A stretch of DNA of 64,000 bases from Sulfuracidifex tepidarius. Its GTDB lineage: Archaea > Thermoproteota > Thermoprotei_A > Sulfolobales > Sulfolobaceae. The position numbers and the translations under genes were made by a program. The notes under the pieces were generated by a model, which was not told the DNA's origin, did no database searches, and was given only the letters and a program-made list of their open reading frames with translations. Every line of letters starts with the position of its first letter. The first letter of the stretch is position 1. The stretch is from NCBI RefSeq assembly GCF_008326425.1, contig NZ_AP018929.1, forward strand, positions 186,001 to 250,000, in the 5' to 3' direction. Positions 57,507 to 64,000 of this stretch are shown piece after piece.

Positions 57507-57953
57507 TTAGAGCCTCTTGCACTGGAGCTTCTCTCCGTTTATGATCTCACTCATTTTAGCTACTGCGTCTGATCCAGTCAGCAGCTGCTTTATTTCCTCT
57601 GGATTGCTCACCTTCATCTTGACTAACCATCCTTTTCCGTAAGGGTCTTGGTTAACTAGCACTGGACTCTTCTCGACTTCAGTGTTTGTTTCTATCACTT
57701 CCCCAGTGACAGGTGAAGGTACTGGTCCAGCCCACTTTCCACTTTCCATTGTAGAGACTGGTTTCCCTTTCTCTATCTTCATTCCCTTTTTCTTTATTCT
57801 GACCTTAACTACTTTACCTGCCATGGTCTGAGCCACGTCAGTTATTCCAACCAATATTGTATCTGAACCTTCTACCTTTGCCCACACCGTGTTCTTTCCC
57901 TCTATAAAATAATAGAGGTCCTCCGGGATCTCACAGTTTGAAACGTTTGCCAA
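57507..57953 (-). CDS. GcvH-like lipoyl carrier (candidate LbpA of sHdr sulfur oxidation)
   Basis: 148 residues with a TTG start and a TTTTATTAGA box about 27 bases upstream. It has the lipoyl domain: ITDVAQTMAGKVVKVRIKKKG, then the lipoyl Lys73 in TMESGKWAGPVPSPVTGEVIETN, as in glycine cleavage protein H. Two Cys near the ends (Cys7 and Cys145) are unusual for a plain GcvH and fit LbpA-type carriers of the heterodisulfide reductase-like sulfur oxidation system. No gcvT or gcvP gene is nearby; the only partner is the ligase one base downstream. Housekeeping GcvH is the alternative. Confidence 0.75.
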   Translation of the reverse strand: MANVSNCEIPEDLYYFIEGKNTVWAKVEGSDTILVGITDVAQTMAGKVVKVRIKKKGMKIEKGKPVSTMESGKWAGPVPSPVTGEVIETNTEVEKSPVLVNQDPYGKGWLVKMKVSNPEEIKQLLTGSDAVAKMSEIINGEKLQCKRL

Positions 57954-58280
57954 ATATATCCCCTGTTTCTCTATATCTAATAAAAAACTAAAAAACTTTC
58001 CTATGAAGATGTACTTTATTAATAAATTTTAGAGTATGCGGTGTGTTGAAGTCTTAAGCGAAATTATAAGGCAGTGAAGTCAGGACTCGAGGAGGACATG
58101 ATTCAAGAAACTTAAAACACGCAGCGACTAGGTTATTGTATAATCTCCTTTGAAAGTCCAGACCTTAAGATTTAAACACTCTTTTCCCTTATCATAACTT
58201 TGATGCAACTGAGTTCCTGTCCAGACTCGAGTGTAAAAATTATTACCTCGCCATGATGACTCTTCGCTCCTTCTCTCATG
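57954..58280. other. Intergenic region, nothing called
   Basis: About 327 bases between the lipoyl carrier promoter and the end of the wHTH gene. It contains the carrier promoter (57975-57990). Elsewhere only scattered short frames appear, for example one starting near 58075. An ATGATGA sequence at 58254 is a possible C box, but no D box follows at proper spacing, so no sRNA is called. Confidence 0.4.
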
Positions 58281-58565
58281 TTAACAGTTAAATTTCAAAC
58301 ATACGGTTTGTTCCATATTATTTACCAGATCTCTAAGATATAAATAATATTTGTATAACTCTTCCATACCTAGGTCCGTTATCTCCAGAATTACGTCCCC
58401 TTCGATCAGGACTTTCTTCTCGACTAATCCTTTATTCTCCAATGACCTCACTGCCCTGATTAACGCTCCTTTGTTCATCCCTGAATAATGTCTGATCTCC
58501 TTTACACTCAACTCTCCCTCTGATAGTAACGTAAGCACTGTGAGTTCAGTTACATCCATCACCAT
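58281..58565 (-). CDS. Winged-helix transcription regulator (MarR-like)
   Basis: 94 residues (ATG 58565, or 58559). It forms a compact winged helix: ELTVLTLLSEGELSVKEIRHYSGMNKGALIRAVRSLENKGLVEKKVLIEGDVILEITDLGMEEL, with the recognition helix in NKGALIRAVRSLENKG and the wing in EKKVLIEGDVILEIT. A short dimerisation helix follows. It is divergent from purE across 99 bases and could regulate it or itself. A TTTATTATT box lies about 25 bases upstream. Confidence 0.7.
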   Translation of the reverse strand: MVMDVTELTVLTLLSEGELSVKEIRHYSGMNKGALIRAVRSLENKGLVEKKVLIEGDVILEITDLGMEELYKYYLYLRDLVNNMEQTVCLKFNC

Positions 58566-58664
58566 ATTATAGCAAGAGGAAATAATAAACGCCTTTCACC
58601 AGCTAGAAGGGTGGAAGATTTTTAGTTTCATGTTTCCTTAAATTCCATCACATAATTTACACTC

Positions 58665-59141
58665 ATGCCTCTCGTCGGAATAATCATGGGTAGCAAGTCT
58701 GATTGGGAAACCATGAAGGGAGCTTCTGATGTCCTGAAGGAGTTCCAGGTGGACCATGAAGTCAAGGTAGTCTCAGCCCACAGGACCCCAGACCTCATGT
58801 TTCAATACGCGAAGGAGGCCTCCTCTAGGGGGATAGAGGTTATCATAGCCGGAGCAGGAGGAGCAGCCCACCTCCCTGGAATGGTAGCCTCCTTGACTAC
58901 GTTGCCCGTGATAGGAGTCCCCGTTCAGTCCAGAACTCTTAACGGTATTGACTCGCTCCTCTCTATAGTTCAGATGCCATACGGGGTTCCAGTTGCTACT
59001 GTGGCAATAGGGAATGCGAGGAATGCAGGGCTGCTTGCCGTGAGGATACTCTCTATAAAACATGAGGAGTTTAGGATTAAGTTGGAGAAGTTCTCAGAGG
59101 AAATGAGGAGAGACGTCCTGAACTCGGTGTTAGAGGGATGA
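58665..59141 (+). CDS. purE: 5-(carboxyamino)imidazole ribonucleotide mutase
   Basis: 158 residues, usual length. Motifs are [13 protein letters not shown] (substrate loop), [18 protein letters not shown] (catalytic His), [29 protein letters not shown] and [16 protein letters not shown]. It is the class I mutase that converts N5-CAIR to CAIR in purine synthesis, consistent with purK next door. The purK start overlaps its stop (ATGA). Confidence 0.95.
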   Translation: MPLVGIIMGSKSDWETMKGASDVLKEFQVDHEVKVVSAHRTPDLMFQYAKEASSRGIEVIIAGAGGAAHLPGMVASLTTLPVIGVPVQSRTLNGIDSLLSIVQMPYGVPVATVAIGNARNAGLLAVRILSIKHEEFRIKLEKFSEEMRRDVLNSVLEG

Positions 59142-60202
59142 ATATAGGTATACTTGGAGGAGGACAGTTAGGTCTGATGATGATAAACGAAGGGAGGAGA
59201 CTTCCTTTCAAGTTTTACGTTATGGACGAGCGTGAAGCCCCAGGGTGCGGGATAGCTGACAAGTGCTTCGCCCCGTCAGACTACAAAGAAATTGTGGACT
59301 CCTCTGATGTGGTTACGTTCGAGTTCGAACATGTAAGCGAGGAAGCCCTTCAGTACGCTCAGGACGAAGGCAAACTTTTACCTTCAATTAACTCTGTAGA
59401 GCTGAAAAGGGAGAGGTATAAGGAGAAAGAGTACTATCGTGATCACGGTCTTCCAACGCCTAGGTTCGTCGTTGTCAGGGGAGGAGAGGACGCCCTCAGG
59501 ACTCTGAAGGACGAGTTCAACAACTATGGAGTGATAAAACAGTCAAGAGGGGGATATGACGGAAAGGGACAGTACTTCGTGAAGGGAGATCCCTCAGTTG
59601 CATCTCAAGTCAAGGACATGAACTGCACGTTCGTGGTAGAGGAGTTCGTGGACTTTGACTTCGAGGCCTCAGTCATAGGAGTGAGGTCGAGGAGAGGAGA
59701 GTTCTCAGCTTATCCTCCGACCTTCAACCTTAACTTGAAGGGAATCCTGGTTTACAACTACGGGCCCTATGGAGACCCTAGGATGCAGGAAATCGTGAGG
59801 AAGTTAGCAGATTCCCTAAACTATGTGGGGACGATAGGGGTTGAGTTCTTCGTGAAGGGATCATCAATCCTAATAAACGAGTTCGCGCCGAGGGTCCACA
59901 ACACGGGCCACTATACTCTGGACGGTGCTATGTTCTCTCAGTTCGACCAGCACGTTAACGCTATAACAGGAGGGGATCTACTACCCACTGAATTAACCTC
60001 GCCTTCAGGTATGTTGAACTTGTTGGGAATAGAGAAAGTGCCCATCACTAGGACTGGAAAAGTCTATTGGTACAACAAGAAGGAAGCTAAGAAGAGGAGG
60101 AAGATGGGCCACGTGAACGTGGTAGGCAAGGACTTAGAGGACGTGAAAGGAAAGATTGATATTTTAATGAAACAAATTTATGATAAAGGATTGGACTTAT
60201 GA
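59138..60202 (+). CDS. purK: 5-(carboxyamino)imidazole ribonucleotide synthase
   Basis: 354 residues, ATP-grasp enzyme. The start [20 protein letters not shown] (Gly-rich loop) is followed by [27 protein letters not shown] (ATP-binding) and [19 protein letters not shown] (Mg/ATP site). It carboxylates AIR with bicarbonate and ATP. It overlaps purE by 4 bases and the following wHTH gene by 4 bases, so the three genes form one operon. Confidence 0.95.
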   Translation: MNIGILGGGQLGLMMINEGRRLPFKFYVMDEREAPGCGIADKCFAPSDYKEIVDSSDVVTFEFEHVSEEALQYAQDEGKLLPSINSVELKRERYKEKEYYRDHGLPTPRFVVVRGGEDALRTLKDEFNNYGVIKQSRGGYDGKGQYFVKGDPSVASQVKDMNCTFVVEEFVDFDFEASVIGVRSRRGEFSAYPPTFNLNLKGILVYNYGPYGDPRMQEIVRKLADSLNYVGTIGVEFFVKGSSILINEFAPRVHNTGHYTLDGAMFSQFDQHVNAITGGDLLPTELTSPSGMLNLLGIEKVPITRTGKVYWYNKKEAKKRRKMGHVNVVGKDLEDVKGKIDILMKQIYDKGLDL

Positions 60203-60549
60203 GGTTTAACTTTAAGCTATGGGTCGAGACAGACGAAGGTAAGCCAATACTGGGGAAGGGAGGAATAGAAATACTGAGAGCCATAAAGAAGACTGGGTCG
60301 CTCACAAACGCGTGCAAGGAAACGGGAATGTCGTACAAGTTCGCGTGGGAATATGTGAAAAGAATAGACACTGCAATGGAAGGGGTTAGCATGAGGAAGG
60401 GAGGAAGAAATGCGGGCGGTTCTTCTCTTACACCGGAAATGGAGGAACTGATGAAAATTTACGAAGAGGCTCGGCAGGAAGTGGAAGAGGTTTTAAAGAA
60501 ATACGAAAATAAGCTGAAAACAATTAGAAAAGATCCCCAATCAATTTAA
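60199..60549 (+). CDS. ModE/LysR-type N-terminal winged-helix regulator
   Basis: 116 residues with an ATGA overlap on the purK stop. The sequence [56 protein letters not shown] is the ModE N-terminal DNA-binding domain, including the [19 protein letters not shown] helix-turn-helix. The Gly-rich turn ([13 protein letters not shown]) and a coiled-coil C-terminus ([20 protein letters not shown]) follow. There is no molybdate-binding domain. Its placement in a purine operon is unusual. Confidence 0.85.
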   Translation: MRFNFKLWVETDEGKPILGKGGIEILRAIKKTGSLTNACKETGMSYKFAWEYVKRIDTAMEGVSMRKGGRNAGGSSLTPEMEELMKIYEEARQEVEEVLKKYENKLKTIRKDPQSI

Positions 60550-60669
60550 AAAGCGAGGAAAATAACACGTTCCTTATCTAAAACAATATAAATTTTTTCA
60601 TTAATCAGAGAGTTCGTAGCATGAAAAGATATAAAAGTAACTTAAGGGATTATAAACTTAAGGATCGAG

Positions 60670-61128
60670 GTGACGTATTTGCAGAGGCTAGATGACGTGT
60701 TTGCTGATATCTTTATGATTGTAGCTGTCCTTTTTGGTGTAACCTTGATAACAGCTGGTGTAGAACTTTTAATGAAATCTCCTGTGCTCTCTTATTTGAT
60801 TACTGCTTTAGAGATAGAAGGAGTAGCTCTTCTAGTTTCTTTCTTAGCTAATGCATTCATTCCACTTAGTGAAGATAACCAGTTTGAAGAGCCAGAGAGT
60901 AAGCCTGAAATTAAGCAGAGCGTGAGCACGAAGAGAGTTTCGCCTGATGAAAGAGGGTATCCAATGGATTCAGACTTAATACCAATAGATAGGTGGTACG
61001 ACGATGAGAAAGGTATGTGTGTAAAAGCTATGTCAAAGGATGGAGGAGATAATTTCACACTTTGTTATAAACAGATTCCAAACGAAATAGATAAACAAGG
61101 CGGAAAGAGTAATGATAAAAGGAACTGA
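60670..61128 (+). CDS. Small membrane protein with cytoplasmic tail
   Basis: 152 residues from GTG 60670; a GAGGTGA sequence overlaps the start region. Two membrane helices (about 12-34 and 42-66) are followed by a hydrophilic tail with a charged, Pro-rich stretch (SEDNQFEEPESKPEIKQSV) and a small C-terminal domain with two Cys (EKGMCVKAMSK, FTLCYKQ). The function is unknown. It is not clearly part of the purE operon, from which it is separated by about 120 A/T-rich bases. Confidence 0.5.
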   Translation: MTYLQRLDDVFADIFMIVAVLFGVTLITAGVELLMKSPVLSYLITALEIEGVALLVSFLANAFIPLSEDNQFEEPESKPEIKQSVSTKRVSPDERGYPMDSDLIPIDRWYDDEKGMCVKAMSKDGGDNFTLCYKQIPNEIDKQGGKSNDKRN

Positions 61129-61300
61129 ATGTAAAAAATGCACTTTTTGAAGTAAAAAATCAAAAGTTAATAAACTAAGTGCCTTTTAAAGTTATAAATA
61201 GAACCCGAAAGATCCCATTATTCATACATTAATTTCTAACTAGATACTACCTCTCTTCTAGCCTCTTGTTTTAAAAGTTTTTCTCAAGAAGTATGATATC

Positions 61301-62194
61301 ATGTTAATGAAGCCTAAAGATGAAATTGAGGTCATGCAGATTCTTGGAGAATATTCAAAGACAGGGAAGAAGATAAGGATAGTAGGTACTGGAACCCACG
61401 ACGCAAGGTCTATATCTAAAGCCGAAGACGTCATGTCTACTACAGAGATGAGCGACTTTTCAATTCATGAAGGTGTAGTTGAATCTTATGCGGGAGCTCT
61501 AGTTCCTAAAATAAGGGAAGAGGCTGCGGAAGAAGGAATGCTCTTCCCTGTAATATATGACGGAACTGTAGGAGGAGCGCTAGCTCAGAACACTGTTAGC
61601 TCCCTTTCCACCGGGTTCGGTACACCCTACGACCTGACTGAGATGGTGAGGTTTGTCACCCCAAGGAGAACGTTTGCGTGGAAAGGTGTAATAGGATCCA
61701 AGGGGATGCTGGGAGCTATAACTTATTCAAGGATGAAGACCTATGCAAGGCCTAACCACGTTTATATCTATGAGAGGACTACTCCTGACCCGGGTTACTT
61801 CATGTTATACTCCTTCATTCTCTCTAAGTTCAAACCTATCGCCTTTGTCATGGAGTATGAGGGAGGGAAATACAACGTCCATGCATCTTTCATGAAGTCA
61901 GACCTTCCGATTGAGGGCTTCTCCGTGGATGAAGGGATACCTGCAGTAGAAGAGAGCGGGGGACCAAGTGCTGTAGTACAAGTCGATTCTCTCATTAGTG
62001 ACTTCAGGAGAATCACGGAAGAGACGAACCCTGCTTATGCCTATGCGGTCTACGGATACAACTACGTTTTCGTGTACAGTAGCGAGCTAGAGCAGATATC
62101 TGAGATGGGGTACAGGGTGTTTCATAGAGGATCTGTACACCCAGCACAGCTTAAAGTGAAGAAGTTTCTTGACTTCACTAATACAATTCTATAA
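61301..62194 (+). CDS. FAD-binding (PCMH-type) oxidoreductase subunit, GlcE-like
   Basis: 297 residues. The PCMH/FAD_binding_4 fold is evident: EVMQILGEYSKTGKKIRIVGTGTHDARS, VVESYAGALVPKIREEAAEEGMLFPVIYDGTVGGALAQNTVSSLSTGFGTPYDLTEMVRFVTP, then GVIGSKGMLGAITYSRMK. The length and the lack of a long substrate domain match GlcE, the short FAD subunit of glycolate oxidase, rather than GlcD. GlcD and GlcF partners are not in the window. It is likely an FAD-dependent hydroxy-acid or similar dehydrogenase subunit. A GTTTTAAAAG box about 27 bases upstream gives a leaderless start. Confidence 0.7.
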   Translation: MLMKPKDEIEVMQILGEYSKTGKKIRIVGTGTHDARSISKAEDVMSTTEMSDFSIHEGVVESYAGALVPKIREEAAEEGMLFPVIYDGTVGGALAQNTVSSLSTGFGTPYDLTEMVRFVTPRRTFAWKGVIGSKGMLGAITYSRMKTYARPNHVYIYERTTPDPGYFMLYSFILSKFKPIAFVMEYEGGKYNVHASFMKSDLPIEGFSVDEGIPAVEESGGPSAVVQVDSLISDFRRITEETNPAYAYAVYGYNYVFVYSSELEQISEMGYRVFHRGSVHPAQLKVKKFLDFTNTIL

Positions 62195-62240
62195 TGACCC
62201 CCAAAGCCAAACTAAGACTCATCTATGGAAAGAATTTATC

Positions 62241-62520
62241 TTGATAGAGTTAAGGGGGAAAGACCCTGATTAGGGATGGTAGTCCTTACAGTGAAAGTGG
62301 ATGGAAAAAGCCTTGTATTTCAATGGCAGTTGCAGGTAAGGCAGGAGTCACCGAGACACCTCCAAGCGAGGGTCTTGTATACGCTCCTGTTCATTAGTAG
62401 TCTTCAGGACACGTGGAATATTCACTCAAGGTCAGGTAGGAACGACCCTGCTCTGCCTCTACCAGTCCTAGGCAAGGTAGAGCCATGAAGCAGGAAGCCC
62501 CTCTTAAGGGCGGTGCAGTT
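62241..62520 (+). mobile_element. Miniature IS605-type element relic (second left-end type)
   Basis: The left end TTGATAGAGTTAAGGGGG is followed by the ACCCTGATTAGGGAT hairpin and GGTAGTCC (62286). The right end has CATGAAGCAGGAAGCCCCTC, then TTAAGGGCGGTGCAGTT by about 62520. The middle lacks tnpB. Open frames at 62276-62488 and 62485-62706 fall on the element and its flank and look non-coding. It lies in a 658-base gap (62195-62852); the rest is A/T-rich with the promoter of the next gene. Confidence 0.5.
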
Positions 62521-62852
62521 AACAAAGAACATATTCCATTCTGGTATTTTACACAATTAACAGTCTTCGCAGAATCAAATTCATTATTACTTTCTAATGA
62601 AAGAGTTACCTCCTCACTTCATAATCTGAGAAGTACTTATCAGCTACATGAAACTTTCTCATCAACTTTAGATCTCCAGTTTATGGAATTTACTATTTTA
62701 TCTTAAATATGATATCTTTAAAAAGAATAAATTTCTAGATTAGAGAATTTTAATTTAAATTAGCAGGAATTTTCCTTTTAAAATCCTTATCTACGAGAAT
62801 TTTTCTATAAAAAACGAAATAGTTTTAATCCTCTTTTTATATAGATCTTTTG

Positions 62853-63278
62853 ATGGGATTATTCAGTCGAAGAAGATATGATAAGTACCAAATTGCGATC
62901 TACTTATTACTTTGTTCCTCCATTGGGCTGTCCCCTACTGCGCTTCTTTACCTCTTTTACATTTTAGACAAGGAATACAAAATAAAGACCGGAGTCAAAT
63001 TCAGGAAGTGGTTCCACGGGTTCTACTCTAAGGACGTCAATGAAGTCCTATTTGATTTAGAAGAGAGAGGCTTGGTTATCCAAAGTATGAGGAAGAACGA
63101 ATACCATGAATGGCTGTATAAGATCAATCCCGATTCAATTGATGAAGCTAGAGAACAAGTGAAGGACTTAGAGCAGTTTGAGGAGCTTTTCCAGACTATT
63201 TCAAACATGCCGTTGATAGTAATGATGGATAGAGTAGACAGGATAAATCAGCGCAGATTAGGCTGGTTACATCTCTAA
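62853..63278 (+). CDS. Winged-helix-like regulatory protein
   Basis: 141 residues from ATG 62853 (a TTG precedes it at 62850), with a GTTTTAATCC box about 28 bases upstream. A basic N-terminus (FSRRRYDKYQIAIYLLLCSS) is followed by helices and a beta hairpin suited to a winged helix: SPTALLYLFYILDKEYKIKTGVKFRKWFHGFYSKDVNEVLFDLEERGLVIQSMRKNEYHEWLYKINPD, as in PadR-type or archaeal phage-like regulators. The C-terminus is helical and may dimerise. The target is unknown. Confidence 0.5.
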   Translation: MGLFSRRRYDKYQIAIYLLLCSSIGLSPTALLYLFYILDKEYKIKTGVKFRKWFHGFYSKDVNEVLFDLEERGLVIQSMRKNEYHEWLYKINPDSIDEAREQVKDLEQFEELFQTISNMPLIVMMDRVDRINQRRLGWLHL

Positions 63279-63369
63279 TTTTAAACAGGATTTAGTTAAA
63301 TTATATATCTATATTGATAAATTCTAGGTGGGTAACTTTATTATTTAAAGCATGAGAACTAAGGATTAA

Positions 63370-64000
63370 ATGAATTTCAAGAGGTTAGCCTCAATCGTTT
63401 TAAGCTTCCTCGTGTTGTTGTCTTTCGTGTTTTTCGTCCCAACCGTGGGCTCACAAGGGATGAATGGAGCCCAAGCACATGTCTATTACTCTAGTTATAC
63501 AGTTGAGCTCCATTCTTCTTCCAGCCCGATCGGGGGCTTTGAAACACTGAGAATTACCAACTCTACCTTTAATGGTACGGTTAAAGGAGAGTTCACAGTT
63601 CAGGAGCAATCAACCACTTACATCCTTCATACTGGAAGCCTCAAGGAATACAAGGGTGTCTTGAACGTGACGTTAGGTACGAACGGAACTGTGTATGTGT
63701 CCTCTCCCGCCCCTATCATGGAGGTTAAGGTGACGTCTGGATCGCAACAGGAAATAGCTTGGGCTGGAACTCCTTCTACTAAAATAGAAGGTTACGCTTA
63801 CATTAACGGGTCAGGAGAGGTAGAGCTAATATTCCTCAACGGAACTGAGACTACCTCTGAGTCATTCAATGTCTCAGTGGGAGGGAAAGAAACATACAAT
63901 ATTGACGTTTACCTTAACGTCCCATCATTCCAGGTGAAGGAAACGAACACAAGGGAGGTTGGAGTTAACATACAGGGATTTGAGAGATATCATGAAGGAG
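63370..64000 (+). CDS. Secreted/surface protein, N-terminal part (3' end outside window)
   Basis: ATG 63370 opens a frame that runs off the window, at least 210 codons. Residues 1-29 are a signal peptide (MNFKRLASIVLSFLVLLSFV, then FFVPTVGSQG). The rest is beta-rich and Asn/Thr/Ser-rich, with several N-x-S/T sequons (NSTFNGT, NVTLGTNGT, INGSG, LNGT), like the surface protein at 905-2611. It is likely extracellular and glycosylated. The function and the presence of an anchor cannot be judged because the end is missing. Confidence 0.7.
   Translation, partial: MNFKRLASIVLSFLVLLSFVFFVPTVGSQGMNGAQAHVYYSSYTVELHSSSSPIGGFETLRITNSTFNGTVKGEFTVQEQSTTYILHTGSLKEYKGVLNVTLGTNGTVYVSSPAPIMEVKVTSGSQQEIAWAGTPSTKIEGYAYINGSGEVELIFLNGTETTSESFNVSVGGKETYNIDVYLNVPSFQVKETNTREVGVNIQGFERYHEG

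Noticed and set aside
62276-62706. Two frames of 70 and 73 codons
   Set aside because: They lie on a miniature element and its flank; no protein features.

Overview
This window looks like a chromosomal segment from a thermoacidophilic archaeon of the order Sulfolobales, near Metallosphaera, Acidianus or Sulfuracidifex. The markers are a divergent acetyl-/propionyl-CoA carboxylase locus (accB-accC / pccB), treX-treY, a P3A-type proton ATPase, a sulerythrin-type rubrerythrin, Hel308/Hjm helicase, a lipoate-binding GcvH-like protein with a fused lipoate ligase, and PaREP1 and DUF1059 small proteins. Many genes have a TATA-like box 25-30 bases before the start codon and no leader. TTG and GTG starts are common. 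I saw no rRNA, tRNA or CRISPR array. The species is inferred from gene content, not measured.

Layout. 1-5 kb: end of a TauE/SafE-type permease, a large Thr/Asn-rich surface protein, two zinc-ribbon membrane paralogues and a HEAT-like protein that may be cut short by a stop codon. 5-10 kb: GH1 glycosidase, a tandemly duplicated DUF1059 gene facing a third copy, and the triad sulerythrin / Fe-S oxidoreductase / DUF3501. 10-20 kb: MFS pump, hotdog thioesterase, accB-accC against pccB, a new 44-codon gene at the tail of hel308, and an RHH regulator overlapping a PiT phosphate permease. 20-24 kb: a processive GT2 synthase behind a ParA/MinD ATPase, which resembles bacterial BcsQ-BcsA. 24-36 kb: two APC permeases, fumarase, two MBL-fold hydrolases, a candidate CARF-PIN protein, and a DsrE-like operon facing a HypE/SelD-like protein. 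A 17-base palindrome sits at the start codon of both the first APC permease and the DsrE operon. 36-45 kb: proton ATPase, MFS protein, treX-treY. 45-51 kb: a broken TnpB-only IS605-type element, its miniature derivative, an M28 peptidase, CBS and DsbA-like proteins, PaREP1. 51-64 kb: MFS transporter, a four-CBS protein preceded by an overlooked 45-residue cysteine protein, an OsmC cluster, LplA plus lipoyl carrier, purE-purK-wHTH, a GlcE-like FAD protein, and the start of a second surface protein.

The genes together suggest an acidophile that fixes CO2 through the 3-hydroxypropionate/4-hydroxybutyrate cycle (carboxylase), exports protons (P-type ATPase), stores glycogen and makes trehalose, resists peroxide (sulerythrin, OsmC, DsbA-like) and oxidises sulfur (lipoate carrier and ligase, DsrE-like protein).

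The most unusual signals are the shared palindromic operator, the IS605 left-end signature in five places (with two structure-conserving right ends), the CARF-PIN candidate, the BcsQ/BcsA-like pair, and two small genes missed by length cut-offs.
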